DNA from: Hippophae tibetana
Lineage: Eukaryota; Streptophyta; Magnoliopsida; Rosales; Elaeagnaceae
NCBI GenBank assembly: GCA_037013495.1
Contig: CM072810.1
Location: 76,864,449 to 76,928,448, forward strand
Length of the DNA stretch: 64,000 nt
Direction: 5' to 3'
Below, one piece after another: positions 51,811 to 62,968 of this stretch. Both the position numbers and the translations under genes were made by a program. Below the pieces are notes generated by a model. That model saw nothing but the letters and a program-made list of their open reading frames with translations, ran no database searches and was not told the origin of the DNA. The first letter of the stretch is position 1, and each line of letters starts with the position of its first letter.

Positions 51811-52635
51811 ACGAGAGTTTAAAATTTTTGTCGCATATATTCCCTTTTTGCTTGCTTAGGATTTTTTTCAATGCAACTATAACGAATATTGAGTTGCCGC
51901 CCAAAGGTTTGTTTAAAAATATTCTAAATATTTTAAATATCTAACAAATATTTTCATGATAATACAAATATACTCATTATCCTTCACAATTTATTTTTTG
52001 GGAATATAAAATTGTAAGATTAATTTTTGAAGCCATTTATGTATAGCGATTTTCTGTATTAGTGAATTTGGTAAATTTAATATTTCCTATTTTTCATTAT
52101 TATTTTTATGCTTTTTTTCTACATGGATGGATTATGCACATTACACAACCAAATAGCCACATTAAGGTTGCATTACGTATAGGGTTTTGTTCGGTATAAA
52201 AGAAAACAACAGTCTTGTGATAGAGGAAGAACTGATAACATTAATGAAATTATTTTTTAGAAATATTTTTTCTTTTCTTTCTGGGGTTCTTGATTGAATG
52301 CTCCAATTCGACATATCAAACGGAGTGATCATCTTTATTGGAATCACAAGGTTGGGGTATTATGGACTTGTTGTTGTTGTTTTCGTCTGTGGATTTCGTT
52401 TCGTATTTATTTTTGAAACCATAGTATCTTCTTCTTGATCTTTATTTCTATGTTCAATCAATATTTGTTCTTCATAAAGAAAAGAGTAGGAAAAAGAAGA
52501 TGGGTTATACTCTTCATAGTAATAAAAAAAATAAAATTTGATAAATAAGAGTTACCACTTTAAACGGCTATAACTTTTGACTCGTTTTTCAAAATTACTA
52601 TTGTAATATATCAAGTCAGAACTTCTAACGATTCC

Positions 52636-52690
52636 TAGGTGATGTAAACGGAGGAATTTTGAACCCAAATTCCTCCGTTTACATCACCTA
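52636..52690. repeat. Perfect 24-bp fold-back palindrome in a B monomer
   Basis: Left arm 52636-52659 (TAGGTGATGTAAACGG...) and right arm 52667-52690 are perfect reverse complements separated by TGAACCC. In other B monomers the place of the left arm holds unrelated ATAATCTGAGCATGGTTG sequence. This is the pattern of a template-switch event in which replication copied back a piece of the opposite strand. Confidence 0.93.
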
Positions 52691-53474
52691 ACGAGAGTTT
52701 AAAATATTGTCGCATATATTCCCTTTTTGCTTGCTTAGGATTTTTTTCAATGCAACTATAACGAATATTGAGGTGCCGCCTAAAGGTTTGTTTAAAAATA
52801 TTCTAAACATTTTAAATATCTAACAAATATTCTCATGGTAATACAAATATACTCGTTATCCTTCACAATTTATTTTTTGGGAATATAAAATTGTAAAATT
52901 AATTTTTGAAGCCATTTATGTATAGGGATTTTCTTTATTAGTGAATTTGGTAAATTTAATATGTCCTATTTTTATGCTTTTTTTCTTCACGGATGGATTA
53001 TGCACATTACACAACCAAATAGCCACATTAAGGTTGCATTACGTCTAGGGTTTTGTTCGGTATAAAAGAAAGCAACAGTCTTGGGATGGAGGAAGAACTG
53101 ATAACATTAATGAAATTATTTTTTAGAAATATTTTTTCTTTTCTTTCTGGGGTTCATGATTGAATGCTCCAATTCGACATATCAAACGGAGTGATCATCT
53201 TTATTGGCATCACAAGGTTGGGGTATTATGGACTTGTTGATGTTGTTTTCGTCTATGGATTTCGTTTCGTATTTATTTTTGAAACCATAATATCTTCTTC
53301 TTGATCTTTATTTCTAGGTTCAATCAATATTTTTTCTTCATAAATAAAAGAGTAGGAAAAAGAAGATGGGTTATACTCTTCATAGTATTAAAAAAAAAAA
53401 TTGATAAATAAGAGTTACCACTTTAAACGGCTATAACTTTTGACTCGTTTTTCAAAATTACTATTGTAATATAT

Positions 53475-55375
53475 TGATGAGTGCTCAAAAAGCACTAAAA
53501 TAACCATGATTTTATGTACCTTAATTGATTAAAAATACATATATTTATATGTTTTATCATATATTTATATAAATTTTTCTTTTTCGGAATCACGGGTATT
53601 TTTATTATTTTTCAGGTATTTTGGCTTAAAAACGCAATGTAAAGACTCAAAGAGGAATATTTGAAGCAATACATCACAAATATATCAATAAATAAGTGAG
53701 AAAAGGTCAACAAACATGGAAAAATCGGACGAAATGGGTCGAAAAGGTCAAAAATGTCAAAAAGACGGAAATCGCGCGCCGCAGCCCAGCGCCCCAGTGC
53801 CCAGCTGCGCGCAGCGCCCCAGCAGCCCCCCTCCGCGCGCCCAACGCGTTTTCGCCCCATTTTTCACGTGCAGCCGCCCTGTGACGTCATGCTGACGCCA
53901 TTGATGACATCAGCAATTCCAATACGCGTTTTTACATTTTTTAATATTTTTTTAACATTTTTTTACTCATTTTTTCTCTCCATCCTCACCTATAAATACC
54001 CCCCTTCCCTTCACTTCAAAACACACCTTCAAAACTCACTTCTCTCTTCTTTCTTTCTCTCATTTCTTAGTTTTTAGTTTCTCTTAGTTTCTTTCTTAGT
54101 TTCTAAGCTTTTCTTAGTTTTTCTCTTAGTTTTTAGTTCAATTCTCTTAGGTTTAGTGTTCTTCTCTTTTTGAGAGGAACTTGTAATGTTTTTGTAATAA
54201 TTTAGATTTTTGATTCAATATATGGAAGTGCAAATTCCGCTCGGAGGTTTTCTAGCAACGGGAATAGCGTCGAAGTTCTGTAAGGATTTTATTTTCTTTA
54301 CAGTTATTTTTATGCTTTATTCTTACATGTTATATTCAACTTGTCTGTGGTTAAATTTAACTATGCTAGCTGTTTAGTAAAAATGATGTAATAACGACGT
54401 TGTTATGCTTGCGAAATATTAAATAGGTAAAAATCTTTAAAATGAATTGATTTTGTTTTTATTCAAGATTTTATATTAAGAATGTTAGAGAGAAATATAT
54501 TATTTTTCATTACAAACTTAAACCCGAAAATTAGATTTTAAGGTTTAGTTATCCGGTCTAATTTAGAGTAGTGCTCTTTTATTTGTTGGTACAATCGCCT
54601 GGTAGTTAGAGTGAAACTCTATTTCAAAAGTTTTTATAAGAATTATTATGTGAAAATGTATTGACAACATGTTTTCAATAGTGGTTTTAAAACTTGAAAG
54701 TTAGTACTCGGATAATTAAATTCTTAAGTTTAATTTGGACACCTTGAATAATGTTTAAATTGTCTAACCCCACCAAAGGTGGCATTTAAATGGTTCATTT
54801 TCAATCTCTTAGAAAAAGGAATTAATTTAATTAAGCATATTAGTTATCAACCCCACCCATAGGTGTTAATTGATTTGTTTAGTTAACAAAGAATATCTAA
54901 CCCCACCAAAGGTGGTATTTATATAAAAAAGAGAGAATCAATAAAATATCAATTTATATCTTTAATAACCTAGTTAATATGAGCAAGCATAATTAATTTA
55001 GTTATTATATCCATAAATACTCCGCTAATATAAATGATAAAAATTTGCATGAATATTTATTGAATCCGTATATATGTTTATTTTTAGATAATTATTTACT
55101 GAATTTGTATCTATGTTTATTTTTATGTTATTAGATTATATTTAATTAATCTGTATATATGTTTATTTTATGTTATTAGATTAGGAACACAAAAACCAAA
55201 CTATCGTGACAGGATGTTTAGGATTTAATTTCGTTTTTAAAAGTTTGAATAATAAATTAAAAACCACATACATTCCTTCCTTAGATCGACCTTGGGAGTA
55301 TACTTATCATTTTCTTCGAAATGATTCGTGCACTTGCGAGAGTTTTATAAATATTAAAACCAAAGTATTTGCGGA
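53475..55375 (+). mobile_element. Left LTR part of element 3 (U3 variant 2)
   Basis: It starts TGATGAGTGCTC after TATAT. U3 differs clearly from the other LTRs: TATGTACC near 53514, no 17-bp repeat block, and a different GC-rich core at 53770-53880 with TGACGTCA at 53882-53889. The TATA box lies at 53991-53998. From the TATA box on, the sequence again matches the other LTRs closely, including the GGTGG hairpin series near 54773-54920. Confidence 0.92.
53991..53998 (+). promoter_or_regulatory. TATA box of element 3 left LTR
   Basis: TATAAATA in the same CACCTATAAATACCCCCC context as the other LTRs, about 100 bp after a TGACGTCA site. Confidence 0.7.
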
Positions 55376-55883
55376 AATCGACTCCAGTAATGAAGTTCAA
55401 CAACAACTTGTTCAACTGACTAAGCAAGTTGCCCTTCTCGCTACACAAACCAACACCAATAATGATCAATATGGTTTGTATAGCAACATGGGACATGGTA
55501 CTGAAGCCTGTCCATATCAAGGAGAAACAACTGGACCTGAACAGGTCAATGTGTTGGGAGCATATCAACAGAGACCAAGGTTTGATCCCAATTCAAATAC
55601 CTATAATCCTGGGTGGAGAAGTCATCCAAATTTCTCTTGGAGGCAAAACAACCCTCCTTTCTCTCAAAGCTCAAACCAGGCAGGCCAGCAATTCCACCCA
55701 CCTATTCCAAGAAGCATTCCCAATAAACCAACCTTGGAGGACAACTTGAATTCTTTTATTCAAGTCTGTAGGGATAATCAATCTAAAACCAATCAACGGT
55801 TGGACTCTGTGGAAGCTTCTATCAAAAAGGTGGAAGTTCAAGTTGAACAGTTAGTTGAACATTTGCAAAAAGGCAAAGACTAA
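55376..55883 (+). pseudogene. gag1 remainder of element 3
   Basis: The C-terminal part of gag1, from the IDSSNEVQQQLVQL helix through the zinc-knuckle-like patch, the proline/asparagine-rich linker and the C-terminal coiled coil. It is nearly identical to the element 2 gag1. An open frame happens to run from the LTR into it; I treat that as a chimera of the rearranged copy and not as a gene. It shows that this copy also had gag1 before gag2. Confidence 0.88.
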
Positions 55884-56231
55884 TTTGAAACTTAAATGAA
55901 TTCAATGAAGAGGAGACATTGAGTTTTTCATTCTGCAATCTCCAAGCAACGTCTTACTAGAAGACGATAAATTTTAGTCCTGTATGGGAGGTCACCCATT
56001 ATTGTATTTTCCTTTGTTTTAGTTTGCGTGTAATAAAAATTCAGATGAAATAAAATTCGTTTGTTTCAAAAATTCTGTCCATTCGATTAAATTTAAAAAA
56101 AAAAAATATTAGGTTCCTTGCACTTTTTGCTTTTACGTTTTATCAAGTTATAAATATTTCTTAGAGATATCTACTAAAAGCAAAATGTTGATACACAATA
56201 GGAGGAGGATCATTTTCAACTACAAACAACC
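55884..56231 (+). other. Spacer between gag1 and gag2 of element 3 with paired hairpins
   Basis: CGTCTT-ACTAG-AAGACG (55950-55966) and ATGGG-AGGTCA-CCCAT (55984-55999) repeat the hairpin pair of element 2, with the first stem one base pair longer. Otherwise AT-rich, ending in CAACCATGGG at the gag2 start. Confidence 0.6.
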
Positions 56232-59200
56232 ATGGGAGATGCTGAAGATAGGCGGAAAAAGATGAAAGAATATACAATGCCAATCATTGGCAATGTAACT
56301 TTCGGTATCCAATTACAAGAGGCTGCAAGGAATTATGAATTGAAAAAGATTCATTATTCTTTGTTGCCTTCCTTTTACGGTATCCCTAATGAAGACCCTT
56401 TGCATTTCATTCGAGAATTCTATGCTATTGTCCAAACCTTTCCACTACATGCAATTAATGAAGATCAACTTAGGATGAGGTGTTTTCCTTACACTCTCAA
56501 AGATAAAGCTTGGTCATGGTTCATTACTCTACAGTCTGGTTCTCTTAAAACTTGGGAGGCAGTCTATGAAATTTTTATGGGTAGGTTCTATTCCCATCAA
56601 AAGACTGTTGATCTAAGAACAAAGATAGCAACATTTTCTTAAATGTATGAGGAGCCCTTTCATGAAGCTTGGGAACGATTCAAACTCCTTTTCATTCAAT
56701 GTCAAAATCATAGCTTTCCATTACAGCTACAAAACCAATTCTTTTATGATGGATTGACACTACAGAGTCAATACATGGTTGATAATGCTGCTGGAGGTGC
56801 TGTAGGAGAAAAGACCGCAGAGGAAACCTATAATCTTTATGAGCTGTTGGGTTCTAATTCCCAACAAAGAGGTTATAGAAGGAAAGCAAAGGTCAATGAA
56901 GTCGGCTCTGATAATGAGATAACCTTGCAACTTGCTGAATTGACTAAACAAATGAAATTCCTCACTTCCCACCAAATTTCAAATCAAGAGGTATGTGAAG
57001 TGTGTTGTTCAATTGGGCATGGAACTCATAATTGTTCAAATACTTGTGATTCTAGTGTCGATGCCATAGAGGAAGTCCAATCTTTTCAAAGGTATCATCC
57101 AAACACCTATAATCACCCAGCCTACACCCAATATCCAACACTAAGGTCGGATAACAACCACCCTTACCCACGAAGCCAATCTTTTAAACCAACCTTAGAA
57201 GATAGCTTGAATGCTTTTATTCAAGTTAGTCGTGACAACCAATTGATGACTAATCAAAGGTTGAACACCATGGAGGCTTCGGTTAAAAGAATTGAATCTA
57301 AAGTTGGGCAGCTGGCTGAACAAATGCAAAAGAAAGAACCAGGAAAGTTGCCCAGTCAACCAGAACAAGCAAAGGATGTTAGAACCCTTCGAAGTGGTAA
57401 GGTAGTCAATACCAGTTTACCTGAAATCTCTAACAATCTACCTTGTACTTCAGGTAACAAAGAAGGCGATACTCTAATCTCGCAAAAAGGAGAAACAAGT
57501 GTTAAAATTAACAAGCCTTCTGAAAAACTCATTGGGGGGTCATCTGACACCCCCAAAATTCAAAAGACAACAGAACCACACCAGATACAAGTACCTTTTC
57601 CCCACCGGTTGAAAGAATCCAAACAAGATAAGCAATTCAATGATCTTTTTAATATGCTCTCTAAAGTAAATATCAATTTACCATTATTAGAAGTGATCAT
57701 GAATGTGCCCTCATATGCCAAATTTTTCAAAGAGTTGAACACTAAGAAAAGGAGGTATGAACTGAATGAACGAGTAGTAGTATCAGAAATTTCTAGCGGT
57801 GTACTTCAGCACAAACTACCCCCTAAGTTGAAAGACCCTGGAAGTTTTATTATAAACATAACTATGGGGGATAGGAAGGTTGCTAAAGCAATGCTTGATT
57901 TAGGTGCTAGTATAAATTTGATGCCCTACTCTATATTCTTACAACTCAATCTAGGGGATTTAAAACCCACAACTATGTCCCTTCAACTTGGAGATAGATC
58001 TCTTAAATATCCAGAGGGAATAGTTGAGGATGTTTTGGTACAGGTAGACAAACTGATAATACCTGTTGACTTTGTGGTTCTGGATATGCAAGAAAATCCA
58101 GCATTGGACAGAGAGCACACAATATTGCTTGGTAGACCATTTATGGCAACTACTAAAACTATTATTGATGTCCAAGATGGAAATTTGACAATGACAGTCT
58201 TAGGAGAGACTGTTCATTTTAAAGTTTTTGATTCTTCACCTTTCCCTTCTATTTCTGCCATCGATGAAATATTCGATGTTGATCCTTTGGATAATCTTGT
58301 CCAAAACACCTTTTTCCGAACCAGAATAGAAGACAAGCTTGAAACCGTTCTTACACTTGAAAAGGTTGAAGAAGATTTAGATGAGGAAATAAAGGGGTAC
58401 CTTGAACAACTAGACAATAATGAAGTGATGACAAAATCTAGTACACTTTTAAATCTACCCAGTTCTTCATCTATTAAAGAGGCCAATCCACCTGAACTTG
58501 AACTCAAAGACTTACCTGAGCACTTAAAATATGTGTTTTTGGGAGAAGGGGAAACTTATCCAGTGATAATTTCTTCAACCTTGACCAAACCACAAGAAAA
58601 GGAACTCATCAAAGTGCTTAAACAGTTTAAGAAATCTATAGGTTGGAGTATAGGGGATATAAGAGGCATTAGTCCAACAATGTGTATGCACAAGATCAAC
58701 TTGGAGGACGGTGCTAAACCTGTACGAGAGGCCCAAAGAAGACTAAACCCAAACATGCAAGAGGTAGTTAAAAAGGAAATTCTTAAATTATTAGAAGAAG
58801 GGATTATCTATCCTATTGCAGATAGTAAGTGGGTTAGTCCAGTGCATGTGGTACCAAAGAAATCTGGGATAACAGTTGTTAAGAATGACAAAAGTGAATT
58901 AGTGCCCACTAGAATAATCACTGGATGGAGAATGTGTATAGATTTTAGGAAACTAAATTTATATACGAAAAAGGATCACTTTCCTCTTCCATTCATTGAT
59001 CAAATGTTGGAAAGATTAGCTGGGCACGAATTTTACTGTTTTTTGGATGGACTGTCTGGATATTATCAAGTACCCATAGCACCAGAAGATCAGGAAAAGA
59101 CCACATTTACATGTCCTTTTGGAACATTTGCTTTTCGCAGAATGCCATTTGGGTTATGCAATGCCCCTGCCACTTTCCAGAGATGCATGATATCTATTTT

Positions 59201-61399
59201 CTCGGACATGGTGGAGAAATTAATTGAGATTTTCATGGACGATTTCTCTGTCTTTGGGAACTCATTTGATGATTGCTTACATAAATTGACTTTGGTTTTA
59301 GAGAGATGCATTGAATGCAATCTAACCCTTAGTTGGGAGAAAAGTCATTTTATGGTTCAACAAGGGATAGTTTTAGGACATATAATTTCAAACAAGGATA
59401 TTGAAGTTGATAGGGAAAAAGTTGAATTGATATCCAAACTACCTCCCCCTACATCTGTGAAGGGGATAAGAAGCTTCTTGGGACATGCAGGATTTTACAG
59501 ACGATTTATTAAAGATTTCTCTAAAATAAGTCGTCCCTTATGTAACTTGCTATCCAAAGATGCTGATTTTGATTTCAACAATGACTGCCTTACTTCCTTT
59601 AATACCTTGAAAGATAAACTCACATCTACCCCTGTTATAATGGCACCAAACTGGTCTTTACCCTTTGAAATAATGTGTGACGCTTCTGATTATGCAATAG
59701 GAGCAGTCCTGGGACAAAGAGTGGATAAGCGTTTACATGTCATCTACTATGCTAGCAAAACACTCAATGATGCCCAGATGAATTACACCACCACTGAAAA
59801 GGAATTCTTGGCTATAGTATTCTCTTTAGACAAATTTCGGTCTTATTTAGTAGGATCTAAAGTGATTGTGCATTCTGATCATGCTGCTTTAAGATACCTA
59901 TTAAGTAAGCCAAATGCCAAGCCAAGATTAATCAGGTGGGTCTTACTCTTACAAGAATTTGACCTAGAAATCAAGGATAAGAAAGGCAGTGAAAACTTAG
60001 TAGCTGACCATTTGTCTAGGTTGATTTCTAACTTTAATTCTCTTAAAGATGAGAGTAATGACGATATAGTTGAAACCTTTCCTGATGAACAGTTATTTTT
60101 CATAGGTCCGAACCCATGGTACGCTGATATTGTAAACTATCTTGCCACTGGTGTTTTGCGACCTAACACTTCATATCAGGAGAAGAAATGGTTTTTTAAA
60201 ACTATTAAGGACTATTTCTGGGATGACCCTTATTTATACAAGATTGGTCAAGATCAAGTCATCCGGAGATGTGTACCTGAAGAAGAACATAAGAGCATTC
60301 TGACTTTTTGTCATGAACTTCATTGTGGGGGTCATTTTGGAGGTGAAAAGACAGCCCGTAAGATATTACAGTCTGGATTCTTTTGGCCCACTCTTTTTAA
60401 AGATGCTCATATGTTTTGTGCACAATGTGATAGATGTCAAAAAACAGGAAACATAAGCAAAAGAGATGAAATGCCTTTGACATCTAATTTAGTTATTGAA
60501 CTCTTTGACGTATGGGGGATTGACTTTATGGGTCCTTTTCCCCCATCTAATGGTTTTCAATACATTTTGGTTGCTGTGGATTATGTGTCCAAGTGGGTAG
60601 AAGCTATCCCCACCAAAACCAATGATGCTAATGTTGTTGTGAAATTCTTGAAAGATTTCATATTCAGTAGGTTCGGAACGCCTAGAGCTATAATAAGTGA
60701 TGGAGGTAGCCATTTTTGTAACAAACTCTTTGATGGAGTACTAAACAAGTACAACATCACACATAAGGTAGCTACTCCATATCATCCTCAAACTTCCGGT
60801 TTAGTGGAAGTAATAGGCAAATTAAGGGAATACTGGAACGCACTGTGCGTCCCTCAAGGAAGGATTGGGCATTTAAGTTAAATGATGCCTTATGGGCATA
60901 CCGCACCGCTTACAAAACACCTATTGGGATGAGCCCTTACCGGTTAATCTTTGGGAAAGCGTGCCACCTTCCAGTTGAACTTGAACACAAGGCTTATTGG
61001 GCAATTAAAGAGCTAAACATGGATTTAGATAAAGCAGGTGAAAAACGAGTACTCCAGCTTCATGAGTTGGAAGAAATTAGGAATGAAGCCTATGAGAATG
61101 CCAAATTATACAAGGAGCGTACTAAGCGCTATCATGACAAGAGGCTAGTTCCTAAAACTTTTCACCCTGGAATGAAAGTTCTTTTATTTAACTCTCGTTT
61201 GAGATTGTTTCCAGGAAAGCTAAGATCAAGATGGGATGGACCATTCAAAATAGTTCAGGTATCTGAACATGGAGTGGTAGAACTATTGGACTCCAAGACA
61301 CAAAAAACGTTCAAAGTTAATGGCCATCGTGTCAAGCCTTATGTGGAAGAACCAAACAACATTGCTGAAATGGATTGCATTTGGCTGAGTAACCCTTAG
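56232..61399 (+). pseudogene. gag2-pol region of element 3 (broken)
   Basis: Gag2 begins at 56232 in a strong ATG context. The gag core is followed by a CCHC zinc knuckle near 56995-57040 and a coiled coil near 57190-57330, then pol: protease about 57830-58190 (LDLGAS near 57894), reverse transcriptase about 58815-59360 (FMDD near 59232), RNase H about 59665-59905, integrase zinc finger about 60308-60440, core about 60495-60895 and C-terminal GPFKI patch near 61237. Gag2 and protease share one frame across 57300-57900, so this family makes Gag-Pol as a direct fusion without a frameshift between them. The region is broken, with about two breaks, and close to element 2 in sequence. Confidence 0.93.
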
Positions 61400-62430
61400 C
61401 ACCAAAAAGATACGTCTTGCTAAGACGTTAAACTAAGCACTGGATGGGAGGCAACCCATCATGTTAGGTAATTTTTTTTGTTGTTATTTGTTTTATTTAC
61501 TTAATTTTATTGTTTATTTTAGTTTACTTGTATGTGAATAATTTTTAAAATTTGTTAAAACTAAAATATTTGTTGAGATGTTAGAAGTTCACAGCGATCT
61601 GTCTGTATACACTTTAATGATGAATATGATGGATGCACCTGCATTTCTTCATTACTACTTACACATTCTCAAGAAATAGGTAATCTTTCTCCTCTTTTCT
61701 CTTTATCTTTAATTTGCAGTTGTTACATTGAGGACAATGTAAGTTCTAGGTTGGGGGTGGTGAAAAGTTACCATGCCTAATAAAAAAATAAAAAATAAAA
61801 AATCTCACAAAAATTTATAATTTCTTTAAATCAAATTTAAGTAAATAGTTAAGTCTTTGGTACTGTTAGATTAATTTTTTTTGAAAACATATCATGAAAT
61901 ATTTTGTAATTATTTTTGATAATTAGTTAGTTTTTGTCATAACTAGTATTTCTTGATAAAATGTGGAAATTATATTAAACCCAAAATCGGTGTTTATGAA
62001 TTTTTTAGTGGAGACTACCCTTGTGAGATATAATTTGAACCTAATTTCTTTTATTCAGAGTGAAATATATATTTTTTCTACTCCAAACACATTTCTTATT
62101 TATTCAAAAGTTTAGATGATCTCTATAGGTATTAGCATTGAATGTATGAATTTTTTCTCATCTTAATAGAGTATCATATATTTTTGATTATTATTTTTAT
62201 TTAGATTAAACGATTTGAGTAGAAATGGATAGTATATGCTTATATCTCATTCATGCATGACTGCTACAAAAACAAAAAGACATATCTGGGGTTACCTAAA
62301 CCAAGCTCAAACAGAAAAGCCACAAAATTAACCACTCACCAAAATCCAAAAAAATGTACAATCTGTACATGGGTTGACTCTCTAAAAAATACATATATTG
62401 AAAAATATCTACAAAAAAAAAAAAAAAAAA
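61400..62430 (+). other. 3' noncoding region of element 3
   Basis: It includes the paired hairpins 61412-61428 and 61443-61460, the acceptor-like AATTTGCAG (to 61719), the hairpin TTACATTG-AGGA-CAATGTAA (61723-61742) and the internal polypurine tract AGGTTGGGGGTGG (about 61748-61760). It parallels 36609-37620 of element 2 and ends in an A-rich run (about 62413-62431) where the inverted LTR part begins. Confidence 0.7.
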
Positions 62431-62968
62431 ATTAAAAAATGTAAAAACGCGTATTGGAATTGCTGATGTCATCAATGACGTCAGCATGACGTCACAGGGG
62501 CGGCTGCACGTGAAAAATTGGGCGAAAACGCTTTGGGCGCGCGGAGGGGGGCTGTTGGGGCGCTGCGCGCAGCTCGGCGCGCGTGAACAGTGCCAGCGCG
62601 CGCGGAGTGGGGCGCGCGCGGCTGGGCGCTGGGGCGCTGGGCTGCGCGCACGGCTGGGCTGCGGCGCGCGATTTCCGTCTTTTTGACATTTTTGACCTTT
62701 TCGACCCATTTCGTCCGATTTTTCCATGTTTGTTGACCTTTTCTCACTTATTTATTGATATATTTGTGATGTATTGCTTCAAATATTCCTCTTTGAGTCT
62801 TTACATTGCGTTTTTAAGCCAAAATACCTGAAAAACAATAAAAATACACGTGATTCCGAAAAAGACAAATTTATATAAATATATGATAAAACATATAAAT
62901 ATATGTATTTTTAATCAATTAAGGTACATAAAATCATGGTTATTTTAGTGCTTTTTGAGCACTCATCA
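62431..62968 (-). mobile_element. Inverted LTR part at right end of element 3
   Basis: The reverse complement starts TGATGAGTGCTC and carries the same TATGTACC variant as the left LTR of element 3, so the two are of one U3 type. It covers U3 only, including TGACGTCA sites at 62475-62505 and a GC-rich core at about 62510-62670, and differs from the left LTR by some extra GC-rich sequence. It is immediately followed by the TATAT target duplicate. Confidence 0.93.

Larger units (their letters stand above)
44008..53474. repeat. Satellite array, family B (about 892-bp monomers)
   Basis: A related but distinct satellite. Anchors lie near 44161, 45054, 45932, 46824, 47716, 48608, 49500, 50393, 51285, 52164 and 53028, mostly 892-893 bp apart. 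Diagnostic words are ACAACCAAATAGCCACATTA, ACGTCTAGGG, GGTATAAAAGAAAACAACAG and CCTAACGAGGGTTTAAAAT. The monomer from about 53028 is split by element 3 and resumes at 62969, again giving 892 bp. No genes. The short frames that recur here follow the repeat. Confidence 0.96.
53475..62968 (+). mobile_element. Athila-type element with inverted terminal LTR parts, broken (element 3)
   Basis: The insertion is flanked by a perfect 5-bp target duplication TATAT (53470-53474 and 62969-62973) and splits one B monomer without loss. Parts: LTR on the plus strand (53475 to about 55375), gag1 remainder (to 55883), spacer, gag2-pol (56232-61399), 3' noncoding region (to about 62430) and part of an LTR on the minus strand (62431-62968). 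Both outer ends therefore read TGATGAGTGC inwards, the U3 end, where a normal insertion has one U3 and one U5 end. The element is broken, with about four breaks. Its coding part is about 98 percent identical by eye to element 2, but its U3 belongs to another variant. No primer-binding site or polypurine tract is present next to an LTR. Confidence 0.92.

Noticed and set aside
44159-53474. Recurring 61-, 65- and 90-codon minus-strand frames in family B
   Set aside because: Same reasoning: phase-locked to the 892-bp period, with no start context or domain support.
62253-62435. 60-codon lysine-rich frame near the right end of element 3
   Set aside because: It ends in the poly-A run at the LTR junction and is not open in the element 2 counterpart near 37470.
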